DNA of 9,817 nt, taken from assembly GCA_026982235.1 (NCBI GenBank), contig JALSHM010000431.1:1-9817 (forward strand), in the 5' to 3' direction. The number at the start of each line of letters is the position of its first letter. Position 1 is the first letter of the stretch. Below, one piece after another: positions 4,842 to 9,817 of this stretch. The position numbers and the translations under genes are program-made. Source of the DNA: Robiginitomaculum sp. GTDB lineage: Bacteria; Pseudomonadota; Alphaproteobacteria; Caulobacterales; Maricaulaceae. Under the pieces are notes generated by a model that was given only the letters and a program-made list of their open reading frames with translations, searched no databases and was not told the origin of the DNA.

Positions 4842-7385
4842 ATGATTAACCGATATGGGACATTAAAGATGTGTAAAAAGCATTGTTTAACGGCATTAGT
4901 TGTTGTTGGCGGTGCTGTTAGTCTACATATCCCCGCAACTGCAAGTGATGCTGTGCCGATTAACCTTCCCGCTCAATCCCTCGATCGGAATATTCGAGAC
5001 CTTGCGCGGCAAGCGGGTATCACTATTAGTTTCTCTAGAAGAGCCTTAAAGCAATACCATAGGGATGCTTTTTCAGGGCATTTTGCCCCATCAGAAGCTC
5101 TAAGCATTTTACTCAAAAATACGGACTACACCCATGAATTCGTGAATAAAAATACTGTTCGTATTTTTAAGCGCCCTCCCCAAAAGTCTATTGCGCCTCC
5201 CCAAGCAGCGGCGCAAGCACGCCCAGAAATACCGGGTGTAACAAAACCAATCATTATGCCCGAGCGACCAATAATGCCGCCGAAAAACGACGAGATTATT
5301 GTAACTGCTAATAAGCGTTCTCGGTTTGAAGTTCTACAGTCCGCTCCTTACAGCGCCAGTGTCATTTCCGGAAATATGCTCAAAACATTAGGCGTGACAG
5401 ATACGCAGTCTCTTGCGTTACACATTGCAGGCGTCGAGATGACCAATCTGGGGTCAAGTCGCAACAAATTGTCGGTTCGTGGTATATCAGACGGAGCATT
5501 CAATGGTCGTGTCCAATCAACGGTCGGCATTTATTTCAACGACACCCCTATCAATTTTAATGCCCCCTACCCTGAAATTCCACTTATTGATATTGAAAGC
5601 GTTGAAATATTGCGCGGCCCGCAAGGCTCCCTATACGGTGTTGGGTCTATTGGCGGCATTTTCCATGTAACAACGAAAGCACCAGACCTGACCACAAAAG
5701 CCGCATGGCTTGAAACCGACTTGTCTATTACGCACGATGGCGGTTTAAATACAGGCTTTATGGGTATGGCCAATATACCATTAGTGAAAGACAAATTGGG
5801 CGTGCGTGCCGTTGGTTATGTAATTGATAATAGCGGGTATATTGACGATATACGCCTGGGTATCGAAGATGTAAACAACACAACTATTAGAGGCAGTCGC
5901 GTCAATGCGTTATGGCAAGTTAATCCCGATTGGCAGATTAGCCTCGGTGCCGCATATCACGACGTTAATACCAATGACACACAATATGCATTGGAAGCCC
6001 TCCCAAGACTTAAAAGAGAAAATTATCTTCGTGAACCCCACCACGACGACCTAATTCACGTACATATGAATATAGAAGGCGACCAACAGTGGGGCAAAAT
6101 AAAATCAACTACATCTTGGATCAACCGAAATATTGACGACGAATTTGATGCTTCCTTGTCTCTACCTGACAATTTCAGCCGGGCGGTAGAGCCAACACAG
6201 TATTTAGAACACCGGGACATCGACTTTTTCGCCCACGAGACCACTCTTAATATAGATGTCAATGAGAGGCTTGATGTTTTGCTCGGTGGTTTTTTAACCC
6301 ATGCCAATATTGATTACGAATCGGAATATAAAATATTGGGTAGCGGAACAGGGCTCGAACCAGAAGTTTTGTACAAAGAAGCCAGAAGTGACACATCCAC
6401 ACATTACGGCGGATTTGCGGAAATTGACTATGTACTGAACGACAAAATTGAAATTAGTGCGGGTTTGCGTTGGTTTGACGAACATCTTGACACGGATACA
6501 GTCATTGAAAATTATGAAGTAGACTCTGTCGAAGTTGAGGGGCAGGAAAAAGACAGCGACTTTTTGCCTAGGCTCAATATAGGCTATCAATTTACCCCTG
6601 ATGCTTATCTTTATGGATTGGTAACAGTGGGCTACCGCGTTGGTGGAATCAATACCGGCAATGCGGTGAATTCCGTTGCTATCCCTATGCCAAGCCCAGA
6701 TAATGATGGCAATGACGATGATGATGATGAAAACCTATCTATATTTAAGTCCGACATAATCACCATGTACGAAATGGGCGGAAAAACTACATGGCTTAAA
6801 GATACACTTATTATTAATGCCAGTGTTTTCTATGTTGATTGGAAAAACATTCAAACCGAGCATATATTACCAGACGGTTTTTCCAGTGTGCTAAATGCAG
6901 GTGACGCGACTAATTTAGGTTATGATTTCGAGATACTTTATCGTCTAACAGATAATCTTGACATTCAAGCCAACCTCACGGTTAACGATCCAGACTTCAC
7001 AAATATCAATCCGGTTCTTGGCGCAAATATTGACGGAAGACATCTACCGCGTATTCCTGATTATTCAGGCGGTTTTGTTGTGACCTACCGCAAACCCATT
7101 ACAGCAGATTGGCATTCCAACTGGAGCTTCGATTATGCCTATACAGGATTGTCCCAACTTAGTTTTGCTCCGGCAGATAATTTATCTATGGGTAATAACC
7201 ATTACCTGAATGCGCGAGCCAGTATTGCCAATGATATATGGCAGTTCGAAACCTTCGTCACCAATATTATAGACGATAAGTCCAACACATTTGCATTTGG
7301 CAACCCTTTTACATTCCGCTTGCAAAAACACATTACACCGCAACGCCCACGCACTATTGGCATACGTGTCAGACGACAATTCTAA
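4842..7385 (+). CDS. TonB-dependent outer-membrane transducer with STN signalling domain
   Basis: An 847-residue FecA-type receptor. A signal peptide ends near TASDA at 33-37. The STN domain at about 38-110 (INLPAQSLDRNIRDLARQAG, later LSILLKNTDYTHEF) is the part that signals to FecR. A Pro-rich linker at 112-148 leads to the TonB box EIIVTA at 151-156. The plug at about 165-280 includes SVRGISDG and EILRGPQGSLYGVGSIGGIF. The beta-barrel fills the rest and ends in Arg-Gln-Phe, the usual aromatic terminus for barrel assembly. An Asp-rich loop at 620-631 (DNDGNDDDDDEN) falls in the barrel. Members import siderophores, sugars, vitamins or metals; the substrate cannot be read here, although SVRG/LRGPQG plugs are common in large alphaproteobacterial receptor sets. 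The start at 4842 is 6 nt past the fecR stop but has little SD. The ATG at 4869, with GGGA 8 nt upstream, gives a neater signal peptide and is a serious alternative. Confidence 0.95.
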   Translation: MINRYGTLKMCKKHCLTALVVVGGAVSLHIPATASDAVPINLPAQSLDRNIRDLARQAGITISFSRRALKQYHRDAFSGHFAPSEALSILLKNTDYTHEFVNKNTVRIFKRPPQKSIAPPQAAAQARPEIPGVTKPIIMPERPIMPPKNDEIIVTANKRSRFEVLQSAPYSASVISGNMLKTLGVTDTQSLALHIAGVEMTNLGSSRNKLSVRGISDGAFNGRVQSTVGIYFNDTPINFNAPYPEIPLIDIESVEILRGPQGSLYGVGSIGGIFHVTTKAPDLTTKAAWLETDLSITHDGGLNTGFMGMANIPLVKDKLGVRAVGYVIDNSGYIDDIRLGIEDVNNTTIRGSRVNALWQVNPDWQISLGAAYHDVNTNDTQYALEALPRLKRENYLREPHHDDLIHVHMNIEGDQQWGKIKSTTSWINRNIDDEFDASLSLPDNFSRAVEPTQYLEHRDIDFFAHETTLNIDVNERLDVLLGGFLTHANIDYESEYKILGSGTGLEPEVLYKEARSDTSTHYGGFAEIDYVLNDKIEISAGLRWFDEHLDTDTVIENYEVDSVEVEGQEKDSDFLPRLNIGYQFTPDAYLYGLVTVGYRVGGINTGNAVNSVAIPMPSPDNDGNDDDDDENLSIFKSDIITMYEMGGKTTWLKDTLIINASVFYVDWKNIQTEHILPDGFSSVLNAGDATNLGYDFEILYRLTDNLDIQANLTVNDPDFTNINPVLGANIDGRHLPRIPDYSGGFVVTYRKPITADWHSNWSFDYAYTGLSQLSFAPADNLSMGNNHYLNARASIANDIWQFETFVTNIIDDKSNTFAFGNPFTFRLQKHITPQRPRTIGIRVRRQF

Positions 7386-7427
7386 AGCGCCCGGAAATTG
7401 CCATGATTTAGCCGCAAAATCGCTTTA
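7383..7427 (+). terminator. Long-loop inverted repeat after the receptor gene, possible weak terminator
   Basis: TAAAGCG at 7383-7389 (including the receptor stop codon) is the perfect complement of CGCTTTA at 7421-7427, which is followed by TTTTAG. A second short pair, TTGC at 7398-7401 with GCAA at 7414-7417, lies inside the 31-nt loop and could complete a branched stem. It is weak for an intrinsic terminator, but it could reduce read-through into the next gene. Confidence 0.3.
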
Positions 7428-7456
7428 TTTTAGAATTATTAAAAAACATGAAAATA

Positions 7457-7486
7457 CTATGGCAGTCTTTCTCGATTGGCGGCGTC
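7457..7486 (+). promoter_or_regulatory. Element B: CTATGG-N17-CGGCGTC before the small exported protein gene
   Basis: CTATGG at 7457-7462 and CGGCGTC at 7480-7486 repeat element A block for block with the same 17-nt gap; the right half is again GGCGGCGTC. The intervening bases differ, which is the pattern of a bipartite protein-binding site and not of a duplicated segment. A start around 7493 would leave about 50 nt to the ATG at 7542. It would drive the small exported protein and the DUF5666 lipoprotein as a second transcript. Confidence 0.42.
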
Positions 7487-7541
7487 TCTAAATTAACAGA
7501 CGGGTTTACCCATGGTTTTATACAAAGAACAGAGACAAATA

Positions 7542-8054
7542 ATGATGGTTCGAATGAAAGTAGCAACAACACTTATGGCGTTATCAGCCGGAATATATTT
7601 GGTTCCGTTTGCAAATGCACAAGACGCTTATCAAACTAATTTCAACAATGGCTTAAATGTGAGTACTATGGCTGGTGTACACATGACAGTTCCTTTCGGC
7701 GGAAAAAAATCCGACCGCGCCGCAGATAAGCCCCGAATTGGCCTCATGCTCAATATGACCCGTTCGTATAATGACAGATTTTTTTACACACCTAACCGCA
7801 TAAACACAAATTTACTTGACTTCGGCATGCAATTTGATGGCCGCCCAACAATGCTCGTAAACGGGGAAGATATGTACACGCCTTTATTCGCCCCGCTTAA
7901 TGCAAGCGGCGAAGGGAGTGGAGATATTACCATTTCAAAAAACACCGTATTACTAGTTGCAGGCGCGGCCTTGGTTGTTGGCGCGACTGCTGCACTGGTT
8001 GGCAATCTCAGTGATGATGATTATGATGACGATTACGATGATTATGACGATTAA
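7542..8054 (+). CDS. Exported protein of unknown family with hydrophobic segment and Asp/Tyr tail
   Basis: A 170-residue protein I cannot assign. A signal peptide (VRMKVATTLMALSAGIYLVP) has a likely cleavage site at ANA/QD, residues 26/27. The mature part has AGVHMTVPFGGKKSD and KPRIGLMLNMTRSYNDRFFY, with alternating hydrophobic residues that suggest beta strands. A Gly/Ala/Val-rich hydrophobic stretch at 135-156 could span or insert into a membrane. The protein ends with 13 residues of only Asp and Tyr, closing in DYDD. The tail could bind cations such as Ca2+ or iron, or serve as a sorting signal; neither is shown. Starts at 7512, 7542, 7545 and 7554 share the frame. I prefer 7542 (7554 is also good) because the extra residues from 7512 are unlike a signal-peptide n-region. 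It follows element B and precedes the lipoprotein gene by 84 nt, probably as one operon. Confidence 0.75.
   Translation: MMVRMKVATTLMALSAGIYLVPFANAQDAYQTNFNNGLNVSTMAGVHMTVPFGGKKSDRAADKPRIGLMLNMTRSYNDRFFYTPNRINTNLLDFGMQFDGRPTMLVNGEDMYTPLFAPLNASGEGSGDITISKNTVLLVAGAALVVGATAALVGNLSDDDYDDDYDDYDD
8013..8051 (+). repeat. GAT/GAY/TAT codon repeat encoding the acidic tail
   Basis: Thirteen consecutive codons use only Asp (GAT or GAC) and Tyr (TAT or TAC) in patterns such as DDDY, DDDY, DDY, DD. The codons vary at the third base, so this is not a pure trinucleotide array, which suggests the protein sequence is what has been kept. Confidence 0.6.
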
Positions 8055-8128
8055 CTTTCAAATTATAAAGCAAATACAAATTAGCTCATGTGAGCAATGG
8101 TTGGGGAAATTATGAAACTTTCAATGAT

Positions 8129-8132
8129 GGAG
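8129..8132 (+). promoter_or_regulatory. SD supporting the 8139 start of the lipoprotein gene
   Basis: GGAG lies 6 nt before the ATG at 8139. A second SD-like run, GGGGAAA at 8103-8109, precedes the in-frame ATG at 8112, so two starts are feasible. The 8139 start gives a standard-length lipoprotein signal. Confidence 0.5.
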
Positions 8133-8138
8133 TATACA

Positions 8139-9674
8139 ATGAAAATTAAAACTGCAAAAATTAGTACAACACTAGCCCTTCTGGGAACAACTTTCTTGGT
8201 ATCGGCATGCGGAGGCGGAGGAACGGAAACACCGCCTGTAGCTGTAACACCGCCACCGCCGCCTGTCAGTCAGGCGGACACACCAGTCAAGGCCGTTGGC
8301 CCTATTTCCGGATTTGGTAGCGTGATTGTAAATGGAGTGCGCTATGATACGGACAATGCCACATTTATTATTAACGGTGTAACGGGTACACAAGACGACC
8401 TAGATGTGGGCGCAGTCGTTGCTATCAAGGCCGAAGTTGACGCGAATGGCAATGCGGTAGCCTCTGAAGTAAGCTATGACAATAATGTCCAAGGCCCTAT
8501 CAGTTCTATTGATACCATAAATAGCCGCATGGTGGTTTTAGGCCAAACAATCATTATTGATGGCAACACCTCCTTTGACAAAAATATCACCCCAGCAACA
8601 CTTGCTGGCCTGGCAGTTGGCGACGTTGTAGAGGTTAGCGGCACAGTCGATGCAAATAGTAATATTGTAGCCAGCCGTATTGATTTGGAAAACGTAAATT
8701 CTGAATACGAGGTAGAAGGTGTTGTGTCTGCACTGGACAACACGGCACAAACATTTCAGATTAACCAGCTCGTTGTTGACTTTTCCCAAGCTAGATTGGA
8801 AGATTTTGATGCCAATGGGCTAGCGAATGGTTTATATGTGGAAGCCGAAGGAACCACAATGAATAACGCTGGTGCTTTAGTCGCAACAAAGGTGGAATTT
8901 GAAGGCTCAGATGGTCGCGACGATGATTATGTCGGGAGCAATAATGAAGAAGGCGAATTGGAAGGCTTTGTTACCGAATTTACATCTAGCGCTGATTTCA
9001 AAGTTTCCAATATACCCGTAATTACAGATTCGCGTACACGATATGAGTACGGTAATGCCGGAGATATTGCCCTGAATGTACGCCTAGAAGTCGAAGGAAC
9101 CTATAATGCTAACGGCGTGCTTGTTGCTGATGAGGTAGAGTTTAAAAACGGTAATAATAGCGACAGTGATGACAGCAATAACAATAATGGCGCTGACATT
9201 AAGGTAGAATCTACCCTTGATGCCATTGATAGCGCCAATAACGTAATCACCATTTTTGGCACAGAGTTTGAAGTTGATACTTCCACACGGTATGAAGATG
9301 ATAGCCGTGCTAATGTCAGGAACTTTAACTTCTCTAGCCTATCTGTTGGTGATTATCTTGAGGTCACAGGGTATGATCGTGGTGGCAGCAGGCTCTATGC
9401 ATCAAAAATCGAACGTGACGATCCGGATAATGAAAGCGAAATCGAAGCTTTCGTTGAAACAGTCGGAACAGACAGCCTGATTATGCTCGGTGTAACCGTT
9501 TCGACAAATGCCACAACACGCTACGAAGATATCAATGAAAACAATATCTCTCAAGCTGCCTTTTTCAGTCAACTGAGGGTCGGCGACCTTGTTGAAGCCG
9601 AAGGCATAAAAACAGGTACTACCTCTCTAGATGCAACTGAACTTTCTATAGAACGTCCGGATTATGATGACTAA
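8139..9674 (+). CDS. Outer-membrane lipoprotein with six tandem DUF5666-like repeats
   Basis: A 511-residue lipoprotein. The signal peptide ends in the lipobox LVSAC; Cys24 would be acylated, and the following glycines (no Asp at +2) favour the outer membrane. A Gly/Pro-rich spacer follows, then six repeats of about 70-80 residues near 51-115, 118-190, 191-271, 272-352, 354-432 and 433-506. Each has the DUF5666 outline: an opening G/E-x-(I/V)-x-(S/A/G) strand, a central T-x(F/RYE) motif, then L-x-VGD-x-VEVxG, a short turn (DANGN, NANG) and VASxVxx. TRYE recurs in repeats 4, 5 and 6. Asp/Asn-rich links separate repeats 3/4 and 4/5 (NNSDSDDSNNNNG). The protein ends in DYDD, like its neighbour. 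DUF5666 has no defined biochemical role that I know; a beta-barrel, OB-like fold is likely. In-frame ATGs at 8097 and 8112 would lengthen the n-region. A strong terminator follows at once. Confidence 0.88.
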   Translation: MKIKTAKISTTLALLGTTFLVSACGGGGTETPPVAVTPPPPPVSQADTPVKAVGPISGFGSVIVNGVRYDTDNATFIINGVTGTQDDLDVGAVVAIKAEVDANGNAVASEVSYDNNVQGPISSIDTINSRMVVLGQTIIIDGNTSFDKNITPATLAGLAVGDVVEVSGTVDANSNIVASRIDLENVNSEYEVEGVVSALDNTAQTFQINQLVVDFSQARLEDFDANGLANGLYVEAEGTTMNNAGALVATKVEFEGSDGRDDDYVGSNNEEGELEGFVTEFTSSADFKVSNIPVITDSRTRYEYGNAGDIALNVRLEVEGTYNANGVLVADEVEFKNGNNSDSDDSNNNNGADIKVESTLDAIDSANNVITIFGTEFEVDTSTRYEDDSRANVRNFNFSSLSVGDYLEVTGYDRGGSRLYASKIERDDPDNESEIEAFVETVGTDSLIMLGVTVSTNATTRYEDINENNISQAAFFSQLRVGDLVEAEGIKTGTTSLDATELSIERPDYDD

Positions 9675-9703
9675 AAAACATCCAAAATTATAATCGAGAT
9701 AAT

Positions 9704-9735
9704 AAAGCACTCCCAGATTTTGGGGGTGCTTTTTT
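9704..9735 (+). terminator. Rho-independent terminator of the signalling locus
   Basis: The stem AAAGCACTCCCA at 9704-9715 pairs with TGGGGGTGCTTT at 9721-9732, giving 12 pairs with a single G-U. The loop is GATTT and a run of six T follows (9730-9735). It lies 30 nt past the lipoprotein stop and is the clearest terminator in the window, marking the end of the locus. The remaining 82 bases to the window end hold nothing I can identify. Confidence 0.93.
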
Positions 9736-9817
9736 GTATCTACACCCATCCCCAAAACAAGACGGTGTCTTCACTACCAAAGGTATGCGTTTATGCACCT
9801 CCCCATTCCGGCTACAC

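Noticed and set aside
6056..6590. Minus-strand ORFs of 83 and 98 codons inside the receptor gene
   Set aside because: Shadows of the TonB-dependent receptor coding sequence with no initiation signals.
7448..7639. ORF of 63 codons from the ATG at 7448 overlapping the exported-protein gene
   Set aside because: Different frame from the signal-peptide ORF, no SD, no recognisable content.

Overview
The window looks like chromosomal DNA from a stalked or dimorphic alphaproteobacterium of the Caulobacterales/Hyphomonadaceae type, with moderately AT-rich base composition (judged by eye). The main evidence is a gene for SpmX, the polarity protein of that group: a degenerate phage-type muramidase domain, an acidic middle region and two C-terminal membrane segments. 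A DUF1489-like start at the left edge also fits Alphaproteobacteria.

Left third, minus strand (1-2960). Reading leftward: mgtE (Mg2+ channel/transporter with strong SD), then spmX, then the first 15 codons of a DUF1489-like gene cut by the window edge. Just upstream of spmX is a good sigma-54 (-24/-12) promoter match. This agrees with the known TacA/sigma-54 control of spmX in Caulobacter and suggests spmX is transcribed separately from mgtE.

Right two thirds, plus strand (3189-9674). This is a cell-surface-signalling locus: a FecI-type ECF sigma factor, a FecR-type membrane anti-sigma factor, a TonB-dependent outer-membrane transducer carrying the N-terminal STN signalling domain, a small exported protein of unknown family with a hydrophobic segment and an Asp/Tyr tail, and an outer-membrane lipoprotein built of six tandem DUF5666-like repeats. 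A clear intrinsic terminator follows the lipoprotein gene. The two exported products both end in DYDD, and the transducer has an Asp-rich loop.

The expected logic is known for FecIRA systems. Ligand in the outer-membrane receptor is sensed through STN by the periplasmic domain of FecR, FecR is processed, and the sigma factor is released to transcribe the operon. Here the probable output also includes two uncharacterised acidic exported proteins. A bipartite motif, CTATGG-N17-CGGCGTC, occurs with identical spacing in front of fecR (3753-3782) and in front of the small exported protein gene (7457-7486). It is a candidate recognition site for the local sigma factor.

The gap between the sigma and anti-sigma genes is also dense in signals: a strong SD, a 45-codon overlapping ORF, and an inverted repeat with a G7 loop. 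No tRNA, rRNA, CRISPR array, insertion sequence or phage module was seen, and there is no gene-free stretch above 300 bases.
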